A DNA stretch of 35,982 bases from Caulobacter vibrioides (GTDB taxonomy: Bacteria; Pseudomonadota; Alphaproteobacteria; Caulobacterales; Caulobacteraceae): NCBI GenBank assembly GCA_001449105.1, contig LNIY01000102.1:1-35982 (forward strand), given 5' to 3'. The first letter of the stretch is position 1, and each line of letters starts with the position of its first letter. The notes under the pieces were generated by a model. It saw only the letters and a list, made by a program, of their open reading frames with translations, was not told the DNA's origin and ran no database searches. Positions 16,178-26,395 of the stretch are shown one piece after another. Made by a program: the position numbers and the translations under genes.

Positions 16178-16960
16178 ATGTCGACGAACCAACGGGTCAA
16201 AGCGGTTATTCTCGCAGGGGGCAAAGGCACCCGGCTGGCGGAGGAAACCCACGTGCGGCCCAAGCCGATGGTCGAGATCGGCGGCCGGCCGATCCTCTGG
16301 CACATCATGAAGAGCTACAGCCACTACGGCGTGAACGACTTCGTGATCTGCTGCGGCTATCTCGGCCAGAAGATCAAAGAATACTTCCTGAACTACGCCT
16401 ACCAGAACGCCGACATCACCATCGACATGAATGGCGGCGTCCGCGTGCACCAGAGCCACGCCGAGCCCTGGAACATCACCCTGGTCGACACGGGTCCGGA
16501 AACCATGACCGGCGGCCGCGTGCTGCGCGTGGCCGATTTCGTCAAGAACGACCCGTTCTTCTGCATGACCTACGGCGACGGCGTCTGCGACGTGAACATC
16601 GCCGCCCTGCTCGACTTCCACCGCGGCCACGGCAAGAAGGCCACCGTCACGGCGGTGACCCCGCTGGCCCGCTTCGGCGCGCTGGAGCTCGAAGGCTCGC
16701 ACGTGAAGCACTTCATCGAGAAGCCGCAGCACGAGGGCGGCCTGATCAACGGCGGCTACTTCGTGCTGTCGCCGGCCGTGCTCGACCTGATCGAGAACGA
16801 CGACACCATCTTCGAAAAGAAGCCGCTGGAGGCGCTGGCCGCCCAGGACGAGCTCATGGCCTATCGCCACGAGGGCTTCTGGCAGCCGATGGACACCATG
16901 CGCGACAAGCTGCACCTGGAAGAGCTGTGGGCGGCCGGCGCCCCCTGGAAGTCCTGGTGA
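16178..16960 (+). CDS. rfbF: Glucose-1-phosphate cytidylyltransferase
   Basis: Forms CDP-glucose from CTP and glucose-1-phosphate, the entry step to CDP-3,6-dideoxyhexoses (also called DdhA). The protein has 260 residues, as usual for the family. The nucleotidyltransferase loop is ILAGGKGTRL followed by EETHVRPKPMVEIGG, which is diagnostic of RfbF rather than of the dTTP or UTP enzymes. TYGDGVCDVN holds the metal-binding Asp, and FIEKP binds the sugar. AGGGG six bases before the ATG at 16178 supports this start over the TTG just upstream. It follows the ThDP gene by 31 bp, and its stop codon overlaps the start of rfbG by one base. Confidence 0.96.
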   Translation: MSTNQRVKAVILAGGKGTRLAEETHVRPKPMVEIGGRPILWHIMKSYSHYGVNDFVICCGYLGQKIKEYFLNYAYQNADITIDMNGGVRVHQSHAEPWNITLVDTGPETMTGGRVLRVADFVKNDPFFCMTYGDGVCDVNIAALLDFHRGHGKKATVTAVTPLARFGALELEGSHVKHFIEKPQHEGGLINGGYFVLSPAVLDLIENDDTIFEKKPLEALAAQDELMAYRHEGFWQPMDTMRDKLHLEELWAAGAPWKSW

Positions 16961-18033
16961 TGTCGGCGCTGCCTTCCGAGTCGTTCTGGCGCGGCCAACG
17001 GGTCTTCCTGACCGGCCACACCGGCTTCAAGGGCGGCTGGGCCGCGCTGTGGCTCAAGCGTATGGGCGCGCAGGTGTGCGGCTACGCGCTGCCGCCGTCG
17101 ACGACGCCTTCTCTGTTCGAGGCCGCCGACGTGGCGGCCGGCATGGAGTCGCACTTCGGCGACATCCGTGACCTGGAAAAGATGGGCGAGGTGTTCCGGC
17201 GCTTCGCCCCCACCATCGTCCTGCACATGGCGGCCCAGCCGCTGGTGCGCCTGTCCTACGCCGCGCCGCTGGAAACCTACGGCGTCAACGTGATGGGCAC
17301 GGCCAACGTGCTCGAGCTGGCGCGGCAGGCCCAGGACCTGGTGGCGACCGTCGTGGTCACCACCGACAAGTGCTACGAGAACCTCGAGCAGATCTGGTCC
17401 TATCGCGAGAACGACCGACTGGGCGGGCGCGACCCCTACAGCAACAGCAAGGCCTGCGCCGAGCTGGTGACCTCGGCCTACTGGTGGTCGTACTTCTCGA
17501 ACCGCGACGCCCAGGCCCTGGGCTCGGTCCGGGCCGGCAACGTGGTGGGCGGCGGCGACTGGTCGGCCGACCGGCTGGTGCCCGACCTGATCACGGCCTT
17601 CTCCGAAGGCCGCCCCGGCATCCTGCGCCGCCCCGAAGGCGTGCGCCCCTGGCAGCACGTGCTGGAGCCGGTCTGCGGCTATCTGCTGGCCGCCGAGTAT
17701 CTGGCCCGCCCGGACCGCCACACCGCCCCGCCGGCGTGGAACTTCGGCCCGAACCCCGAAGGCAATGTCGAGGTCGGCAAGGTCGCCGAGATCCTCGCCG
17801 CCGCCTGGGGTCCGGAGGCCGGCTACGAGGTTCGCCGCGATCCCAACGGGCCGCACGAGGCGACCCTCCTCACCCTCGACCAGACCAAGGCCCAGCGCGA
17901 ACTGAGCTGGCGCCCCCGGTGGTCGCTCGAGCAGACGCTGCGCCAGACCGCAACCTGGTACCGAGCTTTCTACGACGCCGAGGACATGACCAAGGTCACC
18001 CAGCGTCAACTGGACGAATATTTGAGCGCCTGA
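16960..18033 (+). CDS. rfbG: CDP-glucose 4,6-dehydratase
   Basis: An extended SDR that converts CDP-glucose to CDP-4-keto-6-deoxyglucose with bound NAD (also called DdhB). It has 357 residues. The NAD motif is GHTGFKG at 19-25. The catalytic pair D136-K137 lies in TTDKCYEN, and Y160-SNS-K164 is the YxxxK site. The RAGNVVGGGDW and RPWQHVLEP blocks are characteristic of CDP-glucose rather than dTDP-glucose dehydratases. The start was placed at 16960 because TGATG links the rfbF stop to this ATG. An upstream ATG at 16927 would lie inside rfbF and lengthen the N-terminus beyond the family norm. It is followed 18 bp later by rfbH. Confidence 0.96.
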   Translation: MSALPSESFWRGQRVFLTGHTGFKGGWAALWLKRMGAQVCGYALPPSTTPSLFEAADVAAGMESHFGDIRDLEKMGEVFRRFAPTIVLHMAAQPLVRLSYAAPLETYGVNVMGTANVLELARQAQDLVATVVVTTDKCYENLEQIWSYRENDRLGGRDPYSNSKACAELVTSAYWWSYFSNRDAQALGSVRAGNVVGGGDWSADRLVPDLITAFSEGRPGILRRPEGVRPWQHVLEPVCGYLLAAEYLARPDRHTAPPAWNFGPNPEGNVEVGKVAEILAAAWGPEAGYEVRRDPNGPHEATLLTLDQTKAQRELSWRPRWSLEQTLRQTATWYRAFYDAEDMTKVTQRQLDEYLSA

Positions 18034-18051
18034 CGGCCGAAGGATAGATTC

Positions 18052-19389
18052 ATGTCGACTACGAAGCAGGAAAAGCTTTCGGCCCTGCGGGAGCAGATCA
18101 TGGCGCTGGCCGGCGAATACGCCGACCTGGCCTATGCGCCGGCGCCGTTCGTTCCGGGCTCCTCGCCGGTTCCGGTGTCGGGCAAGGTCGTCGGCGCGCC
18201 GGAGCTGCAGGGCCTGATCGACTCCTCGTTGGACCTGTGGTTGACCACCGGCCGCTTCAACGACCAGTTCGAAAAGCGCCTGGCCGAGTACATCGGCGTG
18301 CGCTTCGCCCTGACCGTCAACTCGGGCTCGTCGGCCAACCTGACGGCCACCTCGGCGCTGTGCTCGCCGATGCTCGGCGCCCGCGCCCTCAAGCCCGGCG
18401 ACGAAGTCATCACCTGCGCCACCGGCTTCCCGACCACGGTCAACCCGTCGATCCAGAACGGCCTGGTGCCGGTGTTCGTCGACGTCGACCTGCCGACCTA
18501 CAACATCCGCCCCGACCTGATCGAGGCCGCGGTCACCGAGAAGACCAAGGCGATCATCGTCGCCCACACCCTCGGCAACCCGTTCGACCTGGGCGAGGTC
18601 ATGCGCGTGGCCGAAAAGTACAATCTGTGGGTCATCGAGGACAGCTGCGACGCCCTCGGCGCCAAGTACGACGGCAAGCTGGTCGGCACCTTCGGCGACA
18701 TCGGCACCGTCAGCTTCTACCCCGCCCACCACATCACCATGGGTGAAGGCGGCGCGGTGTGGACCGACCGCGGCGACCTCAAGCGCCTGCTGGAATCCGT
18801 CCGCGACTGGGGCCGCGACTGCTACTGCCCGCCGGGCGAGGACAACACCTGCAAGAAGCGCTTCAAGTGGAAGCTGGGCGACCTGCCGCGCGGCTACGAC
18901 CACAAGTACACCTACTCCAACATCGGCTATAACCTGAAGATCACGGACATGCAGGCCGCCGTCGGCCTGGCCCAGTTCGACCGTCTGGAAGGGTTCATCG
19001 CCGCCCGCAACCGCAACTTCCAGACCCTGAAGGCCGGCCTGGCCGACCTGCAGGAGCAGCTGCTGCTGCCGGAAGCCACCCCGAACTCGGAACCCTCGTG
19101 GTTCGGCTTCCCGATCACGATCCTCAGCGACGAGGAAGGGATCCGCGACGACCTGGTCCAGTTCCTCAACGAGGCCGGCGTGGCCACCCGCCTGCTGTTC
19201 GGCGGCAACCTGATCCGCCAGCCCTACATGAAGGGCCGCAACTGGCGCGTGTTCGGCGACCTGACCAACAGCGACAAGGTCATGCACTCGACCTTCTGGA
19301 TCGGCCTGTACCCGGGCCTGACCGACGATCACCTCGCCTATGCGTGCGAGACGATCCGCCGGTTCTTCAAGCAGCGCGGCCTGGCCTGA
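18052..19389 (+). CDS. rfbH: CDP-4-keto-6-deoxyglucose 3-dehydrase (E1)
   Basis: A PMP- and iron-sulfur-dependent enzyme that removes the C3 hydroxyl of CDP-4-keto-6-deoxyglucose (also called DdhC or E1). It has 445 residues. The usual PLP lysine is replaced by His (H226 in [14 protein letters not shown]), the hallmark of E1. Four cysteines, C199, C257, C259 and C267, give C-x57-C-x-C-x7-C, the exact spacing of the E1 [2Fe-2S] site. NSGSSANL forms the cofactor phosphate cup. All residues needed for deoxygenation are therefore present. The enzyme needs an NADH-dependent reductase partner (E3, DdhD/AscD), which is not encoded in this window. It ends five bases before the next gene. Confidence 0.97.
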   Translation: MSTTKQEKLSALREQIMALAGEYADLAYAPAPFVPGSSPVPVSGKVVGAPELQGLIDSSLDLWLTTGRFNDQFEKRLAEYIGVRFALTVNSGSSANLTATSALCSPMLGARALKPGDEVITCATGFPTTVNPSIQNGLVPVFVDVDLPTYNIRPDLIEAAVTEKTKAIIVAHTLGNPFDLGEVMRVAEKYNLWVIEDSCDALGAKYDGKLVGTFGDIGTVSFYPAHHITMGEGGAVWTDRGDLKRLLESVRDWGRDCYCPPGEDNTCKKRFKWKLGDLPRGYDHKYTYSNIGYNLKITDMQAAVGLAQFDRLEGFIAARNRNFQTLKAGLADLQEQLLLPEATPNSEPSWFGFPITILSDEEGIRDDLVQFLNEAGVATRLLFGGNLIRQPYMKGRNWRVFGDLTNSDKVMHSTFWIGLYPGLTDDHLAYACETIRRFFKQRGLA

Positions 19390-19394
19390 TCGCC

Positions 19395-20369
19395 ATGACC
19401 GCCTCGCACGGCGCCCCGGCCCGGGCGCGGCTCGCCCGCGCCCTGAACGGCGACCGGCCCCTGCGGCTGGCCGTCACCGGGGCGACCGGCTGGCTGGGCT
19501 CCACGCTCGCCCACATGGCGCGGGCCGCCGGCCTGAGCCACGAGAACGGCCGCCTGCGCCTGTTCGGGTCGACGGCGCGCGACCTGGCCGCGCCGGACGG
19601 CGGGACGCTGCGTATCGAGTCCCTCGCCGACGCCGCCCCGCTGGAGGGCGAGGACTGGGTCGTGGCCCACTTCGCCTTCCTGGGCAAGGAACGCACCGTG
19701 GACCTGTCGCCCGACGACTTCGAGGCGATCAACCACGCGATCCTGGCCCAGACCCAGGCGCTGGTGGCCGGCGCCCGCGCGCCGCGGATCATCTTCTCGT
19801 CTTCGGGCGCGGCCTACGCCCCCGGCGGCGGCCTGGTGAGCGAGCGCGCGGCCAGCCCCTACGGCTATCTGAAGGTGGTCCACGAACAGGCGATCGCCGC
19901 CTGGGCCTCCGAGCGCGGCCTGCCGCTGATCATCCCCCGCGTGTTCAACGTCGGCGGGCCCTACGGCAACAAGCTCGAGCTCTACGCCATGTCCTCGCTG
20001 ATCCGCGCGGCCGCCGCCGGCGGTCCGCTGACGATCAATGCGCGCCGGCCGGTGTTCCGCTCGTTCGTGCACGTCGAGGAGCTGATGACGGTGCTCGTCG
20101 CCGAGGCCCTTCGGGCCGTCCCCGGCCAGGTCGAGACCTTCGACACCGGCGGCCGCGAGATCGTCGAGATCGGCGACCTGGCCCGCGTCGTCGCCCGCCG
20201 CTTCGGCCTGCCCGAGGACGGCGTCAGCCGCGACTACGACCCCGCCCAGCCCGAGGACTGGTACGTGGGCTCGCCGCGCGCCTATCAGGCGGCCCTGGCC
20301 CGTGCGGGGCTGGAGGCGGTGTCTCTGGAAGGAATCGTGGCCGACGCCGCGGCCGATATCGGCCGCTGA
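19395..20369 (+). CDS. NAD(P)-dependent epimerase/reductase, extended SDR
   Basis: A 324-residue extended SDR at the end of the sugar run. GATGWLG at 29-35 binds the cofactor. SSSG plus Y156-GYL-K160 form the catalytic site, and PRVFNVGGPYG and RSFVHVEELM are typical of nucleotide-sugar epimerases and reductases. Position after rfbH suggests that it finishes the CDP sugar, as abequose/paratose synthases or the yersiniose reductase YerF do. Reduction of the keto group made by the ThDP enzyme is my preferred reading, but simple C4 reduction of the unbranched sugar is also possible. The ATG at 19395 follows the rfbH stop by five bases and gives the expected length. A longer reading frame upstream overlaps rfbH and was discarded. 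Confidence 0.85.
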   Translation: MTASHGAPARARLARALNGDRPLRLAVTGATGWLGSTLAHMARAAGLSHENGRLRLFGSTARDLAAPDGGTLRIESLADAAPLEGEDWVVAHFAFLGKERTVDLSPDDFEAINHAILAQTQALVAGARAPRIIFSSSGAAYAPGGGLVSERAASPYGYLKVVHEQAIAAWASERGLPLIIPRVFNVGGPYGNKLELYAMSSLIRAAAAGGPLTINARRPVFRSFVHVEELMTVLVAEALRAVPGQVETFDTGGREIVEIGDLARVVARRFGLPEDGVSRDYDPAQPEDWYVGSPRAYQAALARAGLEAVSLEGIVADAAADIGR

Positions 20370-20401
20370 AGCGACCCGGACCTCTCAAGGGATCCATCGG
20401 A

Positions 20402-20443
20402 TAAAAAAAGAGGCTCGGCGCCTGCGCGCCGAGCCTCTTTCCT
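20402..20443. terminator. Strong bidirectional intrinsic terminator
   Basis: A perfect 15-bp stem (20407-20421 with 20426-20440, arms AAAGAGGCTCGGCGC and its complement) has a CTGC loop. It is flanked by ATAAAAAAAG on the left and CTCTTTCCT on the right. It ends the plus-strand sugar operon and the convergent ABC exporter transcript. Confidence 0.92.
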
Positions 20444-20461
20444 ATTCGGTTCGGGTCGTCT

Positions 20462-21190
20462 TCAGTCCAGGTCTTCGATCGGCATGATCGGACCGGCCTT
20501 GCCGCCCTCCATGCGGATCACCTTGTTGCAGAAGCTCTTGAGGATCTGCGGGTTGTGCGAGGCCAGGACCAGGATCCGGGCGCTCTCGACCAGCGAGGTC
20601 AGCCGCTCGTGCGCCTGCTCCTGGAAGTCGGCGTCGCCGACGGCGATCCATTCGTCCATCAGCAGGATGTCGGCGTCGATCGCCGTGGCGGCCGCGAAGG
20701 CCAGGCGCGCCAGCATACCGGCCGAATAGGTCTTCAGCGGCATCGCCAGATAGGCGCCCAGGCCGCTGAACTCGGCGATCTGCGGCAGCTTCTCGTTGAT
20801 CTCCGCCGTCGACATGCCCGCCACCAGGCAGCGCAGGCGGATGTTCTCGATGCCCGTCGCCGACGGATCCAGGCCGACCTGCAGGTCGAGCAGCGACGCC
20901 ACCCGGCCGTGGATCTCCAGGCGGCCTTCGTCGGGCATGTAGGCGCCCGCCAGGGTCCGCAGGAGGGTGGTCTTGCCCGAGCCGTTGGAGCCGACGATGC
21001 CCAGGCGGTCGCCGGCCCGCAGCGACAGGTTCACGCCCCGCAGGGCGGTGACCATCGTCGCGCCGCCGCTGCTGGCGGCCAGCTGGCCCCCGACGCGGAT
21101 GCGGGCCAGGTACTTCTTCAGGGACCGGTTATCGACGCCATAAACCGGAAAACGCAGCGTGAGCCCCTGCGCCGAAATCGCGGAAGTCAT
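20462..21190 (-). CDS. wzt: Polysaccharide ABC exporter ATPase (short Wzt/KpsT type)
   Basis: The ATP-binding subunit that powers export of a lipid-linked polysaccharide across the inner membrane. It has 242 residues. Walker A is GSNGSGKT (67-74), the signature is YSAGMLARLAFA, Walker B is ILLMDEWIAVGD, and ASHNPQ is the H-loop. The YSAGM signature and FPVYG at the N-terminus are typical of O-antigen and capsule exporters. The protein ends right after the ATPase domain, so it lacks the C-terminal carbohydrate-binding domain that full-length Wzt uses to recognise a capped O-antigen. It starts 11 bp after the permease stop and is co-transcribed with it. The ATG at 21190 is chosen because homology begins there. 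Confidence 0.92.
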   Translation of the reverse strand: MTSAISAQGLTLRFPVYGVDNRSLKKYLARIRVGGQLAASSGGATMVTALRGVNLSLRAGDRLGIVGSNGSGKTTLLRTLAGAYMPDEGRLEIHGRVASLLDLQVGLDPSATGIENIRLRCLVAGMSTAEINEKLPQIAEFSGLGAYLAMPLKTYSAGMLARLAFAAATAIDADILLMDEWIAVGDADFQEQAHERLTSLVESARILVLASHNPQILKSFCNKVIRMEGGKAGPIMPIEDLD

Positions 21191-21201
21191 CACTTCTGCC
21201 C

Positions 21202-22035
21202 TTACAGGAAATGGACGATACGTCGACGGGTGACGGTGAAGACGCCGAAGGCCAGTATCCAGCCCAGCACGGCGGCCGCGATCAGCACCACCGGTGTACG
21301 AGGGTCCAGCGCCTCGCCGATCATCGGCGAACGGATGGCGTCCACCAGATAGTAGAACGGGTTGGCTTCGAGGATGAAGCGGTGCTGGGTCAGCTTGCCC
21401 GGCATCCAGAACACCGGCGTCATGAACAGCGCCAGCTGCATCACCGAGGCGACGATCTGGGGCACGTCGCGGAAGCGGGCCGAGATGATTCCGAGAAGCA
21501 CGACCACCCAGCTCAGGTTCACCAACACCAGCAGCAGCCCGGGCAGCCCGAGCAGCAGGTTGGCCTTCTTCCAGAAGCCCAGAACGAAGGCGGCGATGAT
21601 GATGACCACGAGATTGTGGGCAAAATAGATCAGGTTTCTCAGCAGTACCCGCCAGACGAACACCATCATCGGGATCGAGCCCTGCCGCAGAATGCCCCCC
21701 GCGGCGATGAAGGTGTCGGCCCCTTCCAGCATGGTGACCGAGATCAACCCCCAGGCCAGGAAACCGACCGCGATCCACGGCAGATACTCCTGGGTGGAGA
21801 TGCCGAACAGCTGCGTGTTCAGCAAGGTGAGGCCGCCCACAAGGGCGGCCATAGTAATGGTGATCCACCACGGACCCAGCACCGAGCCCCGATACTTCGC
21901 TCTTACATCGTGCCAAGCCAAGGCAAGAGAAAGTTGTAGGTGGCTAAGTGAACTGCTGAAATCCCGTAGCGACGCCGCAAACTCCTGCCCCAAGGAGCCG
22001 TGGCCACTAACGCTATAGTATTTGGCGACTTTCAT
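21202..22035 (-). CDS. wzm: Polysaccharide ABC exporter permease (Wzm-type)
   Basis: The integral membrane partner of the ATPase encoded downstream. It has 277 residues. An amphipathic N-terminus and the LAWHDVRAKYRGSVLGPWW segment (about 40-57) are the conserved entry of ABC-2 polysaccharide permeases. About six hydrophobic membrane segments follow, including NLVVIIIAAFVLGFW and LGIISARFRDVPQIV, the latter a conserved cytoplasmic turn. FMTPVFWMPG and ANPFYYLVDAIRSPM near the C-terminus are family blocks. The ATG at 22035 has GGGAA upstream. A longer start at 22092 adds a basic tail not typical of the family. It lies 78 bp after the transketolase stop on the same strand. Confidence 0.93.
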   Translation of the reverse strand: MKVAKYYSVSGHGSLGQEFAASLRDFSSSLSHLQLSLALAWHDVRAKYRGSVLGPWWITITMAALVGGLTLLNTQLFGISTQEYLPWIAVGFLAWGLISVTMLEGADTFIAAGGILRQGSIPMMVFVWRVLLRNLIYFAHNLVVIIIAAFVLGFWKKANLLLGLPGLLLVLVNLSWVVVLLGIISARFRDVPQIVASVMQLALFMTPVFWMPGKLTQHRFILEANPFYYLVDAIRSPMIGEALDPRTPVVLIAAAVLGWILAFGVFTVTRRRIVHFL

Positions 22036-22113
22036 ATGGTTCCCATGGGGCTTGATGTCGGCGCTTCTAGCAAACCTAAAAGGGCGCAACAAGGATCGGT
22101 CGCAGTGAGGTTG

Positions 22114-24075
22114 CTAGGAGGCCGCCTGCGCCACCGCCTCGGCCGTGATGCCGAACTCCTTGTAAAGACGCTCGAACGGAGCCGAGGCGCCGAAGCCCGT
22201 CATGCCGACGAACTTGCCGTCCTCGCCGATGAAGCGGTCCCAGCCCTGGCGGACGCCGGCCTCGACGGCCACGCGCACCGGGGCCTCGCCGATCACGGCC
22301 TTGCGGTAGGCGGCCGGCTGCTGGTCGAACAGCTCCCAGCACGGAACCGAGACCACGCGGGTCGGCTTGCCCTGGCCCTGCAGGATCTCGCGGGCGGCGA
22401 CGGCCAGGCCGACCTCGGTGCCGGTGGCGAAGATCGTCACGGCCGCCTCGCCGTCGGCGGCGATCAGCTCGTAGGCGCCCTTGGCGACCTGGTTCTCGCT
22501 CGCCGAGGTGCGCACGTGCGGGGTCTTCTGGCGCGACAGGCACATCACCGAGGGGGTGGTGTTCTGCTGCAGGGCCACCTGCCAGGCCTCGGCGGCCTCC
22601 ACGGCGTCGGCCGGGCGGAAGACCAGCAGGTTGGGGATGGCGCGCAGGCTGGCGACGTGCTCGACCGGCTGGTGGGTCGGGCCGTCCTCGCCCAGGCCGA
22701 TGGAGTCGTGGGTCATCACGTGGATGACCTTGGCGCCCATCAGCGCGCCCAGGCGGATGGCCGGACGGCTGTAGTCGGCGAAGGCCAGGAAGGTGCCCGA
22801 GTACGGGATCACGCCGCCATGCAGCGCCATGCCGTTCATGGCCGCGGCCATGCCGAACTCGCGCACGCCGTAGTGGACGTAGCGGCCGGCGTAGTCGGGC
22901 GTGTCATAGGCGCCCATGCCCTTGACCAGGGTGTTGTTCGAACCGGTCAGGTCGGCCGAGCCGCCGATCATCTCCGGGATGGCCGGGATCAGCTGGTCCA
23001 GGGCCGAGCCCGAGTGGACGCGGGTGGCGTTGACCGGCTTTCCCTCGACGGCGGCGGCGATATGGGCCTGGAGCTTCTCGAAGGCGTCGGCCGGCAGCTG
23101 GCCCTTGACCACCGCGCGGGTGAACTCCACGCCCTTGTCCGAGGCGGCGACGGCGGCTTCCCAGCCCTTGCGGACGCGGGCGCCGCGGCGGCCGACGCTC
23201 TTCCAGGCCTTGGCGATGTCGTCAGGCACGGTGAACGGCGCGGCGTCCCAGCCCATGGCGGCGCGGGCGGCGACGATCTCGCTGTCGAACAGGGTGTAGC
23301 CGTGGCTGTGGGGGTCGCCTTCCTTCGGACCGGCGCCCTTCGAGATCAGCGTCTTGCACGCGATCATGGTCGGGCGGTCCTGCTTGGTCGCCCAGCGCAG
23401 GGCGGCGGCGATCTTGCCGTGGTCGTGACCGTCGACGACCTTCACGGCCCAGCCGGCGGCCTTGAAGCGGGCCACTTGGTCACCCGTCTCGGCGATGGTG
23501 GCCACGCCGTCGATGGTGGTGTTGTTGTCGTCGAACAGGACCGTCAGCTTGGACAGCTTCAGGCGGCCGGCCAGGCTGATGGCCTCATGGCTGACGCCTT
23601 CCATCAGGCAGCCGTCGCCGGCGATCACCCAGGTGCGGTGATCGACGAGGTCCTTGCCGTAGACGGCGGCGAGGTGCGCCTCGGCCATCGCCATGCCGAC
23701 CGAGGTGGCCAGGCCCTGGCCCAGCGGGCCGGTGGTGGTCTCGACGCCCGGGGTGTGGTGCACCTCGGGGTGGCCGGGGGTCAGCGAGCCCCACTGACGG
23801 AAGTTCTCGATCTCCTTCATCGTCACGGCCTTGTAGCCGGTCAGGTGAAGCAGCGAATAAAGCAGCATCGAGCCGTGGCCGGCCGACAGCACGAAGCGGT
23901 CGCGATCGGCCCAGTCGGGCTTGGAGGCGTCGAACTTCAGGAACTTGCCGAACAGCACGGTGGCCACGTCGGCCATGCCCATCGGCATGCCCTGGTGGCC
24001 CGACTTGGCCTTGTGCACGGCCTCCATCGAAAGGACGCGGATGGCGTCGGCCATCTTGATCGGGGAGACGGGCAT
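22114..24075 (-). CDS. tkt: Transketolase
   Basis: A ThDP enzyme of the pentose-phosphate pathway that moves two-carbon units between sugar phosphates, making among others sedoheptulose-7-phosphate and erythrose-4-phosphate. It has 653 residues, the standard length. N-terminal SGHQGMPMGMAD and GSLTPGHPE, the cofactor motif GDGCLMEG to DDNN, and the C-terminal DSIGLGEDGPTHQPVEH with the conserved Glu and His are all present. The ATG at 24075 (MPVSPIKMADAIRVLS) matches the family start. A further 31 residues upstream are not expected. A TATAAAA-like element lies just before the start. It is probably housekeeping, yet it is the gene directly before the exporter, and its products are the classical substrates of sugar cyclases of the type seen at 13313. 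Confidence 0.97.
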   Translation of the reverse strand: MPVSPIKMADAIRVLSMEAVHKAKSGHQGMPMGMADVATVLFGKFLKFDASKPDWADRDRFVLSAGHGSMLLYSLLHLTGYKAVTMKEIENFRQWGSLTPGHPEVHHTPGVETTTGPLGQGLATSVGMAMAEAHLAAVYGKDLVDHRTWVIAGDGCLMEGVSHEAISLAGRLKLSKLTVLFDDNNTTIDGVATIAETGDQVARFKAAGWAVKVVDGHDHGKIAAALRWATKQDRPTMIACKTLISKGAGPKEGDPHSHGYTLFDSEIVAARAAMGWDAAPFTVPDDIAKAWKSVGRRGARVRKGWEAAVAASDKGVEFTRAVVKGQLPADAFEKLQAHIAAAVEGKPVNATRVHSGSALDQLIPAIPEMIGGSADLTGSNNTLVKGMGAYDTPDYAGRYVHYGVREFGMAAAMNGMALHGGVIPYSGTFLAFADYSRPAIRLGALMGAKVIHVMTHDSIGLGEDGPTHQPVEHVASLRAIPNLLVFRPADAVEAAEAWQVALQQNTTPSVMCLSRQKTPHVRTSASENQVAKGAYELIAADGEAAVTIFATGTEVGLAVAAREILQGQGKPTRVVSVPCWELFDQQPAAYRKAVIGEAPVRVAVEAGVRQGWDRFIGEDGKFVGMTGFGASAPFERLYKEFGITAEAVAQAAS

Positions 24076-24239
24076 GGGCTCTGGCTCTTCGGCTTTTATA
24101 ATGTCTGTGGACGGCGGCGGCGCCTGCGCGGCTCGCACGTGACACGCAAGGCCCTCACGGTCAAGCAAACGGGATGTGACGCCCGCCAGCTGAGGCCGCT
24201 ATGCAACGGCCCGCCGAGGGGCTATAGCGGGATACAGAC

Positions 24240-24260
24240 TTATGCTCATTTTCAGCATAA
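24240..24260 (+). promoter_or_regulatory. Palindromic operator candidate upstream of nadE
   Basis: TTATGCT (24240-24246) and AGCATAA (24254-24260) are perfect seven-base inverted half-sites around CATTTTC. They lie 18 bp before the nadE GTG in the divergent region shared with transketolase. In alphaproteobacteria NAD genes can be controlled by repressors such as NadQ or NrtR. The link to either is inference from position and symmetry. Confidence 0.5.
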
Positions 24261-24278
24261 CCTCGAAAGGTCGACCGC

Positions 24279-26315
<2,037 letters not shown>

Positions 26316-26395
26316 AGCTTCTCAATGCCGCCCAAGTCGCCACTATAAGACGCACGCAAGGCGCCGTGCGAACACGGCCGCGGTAAGGGACCCTC

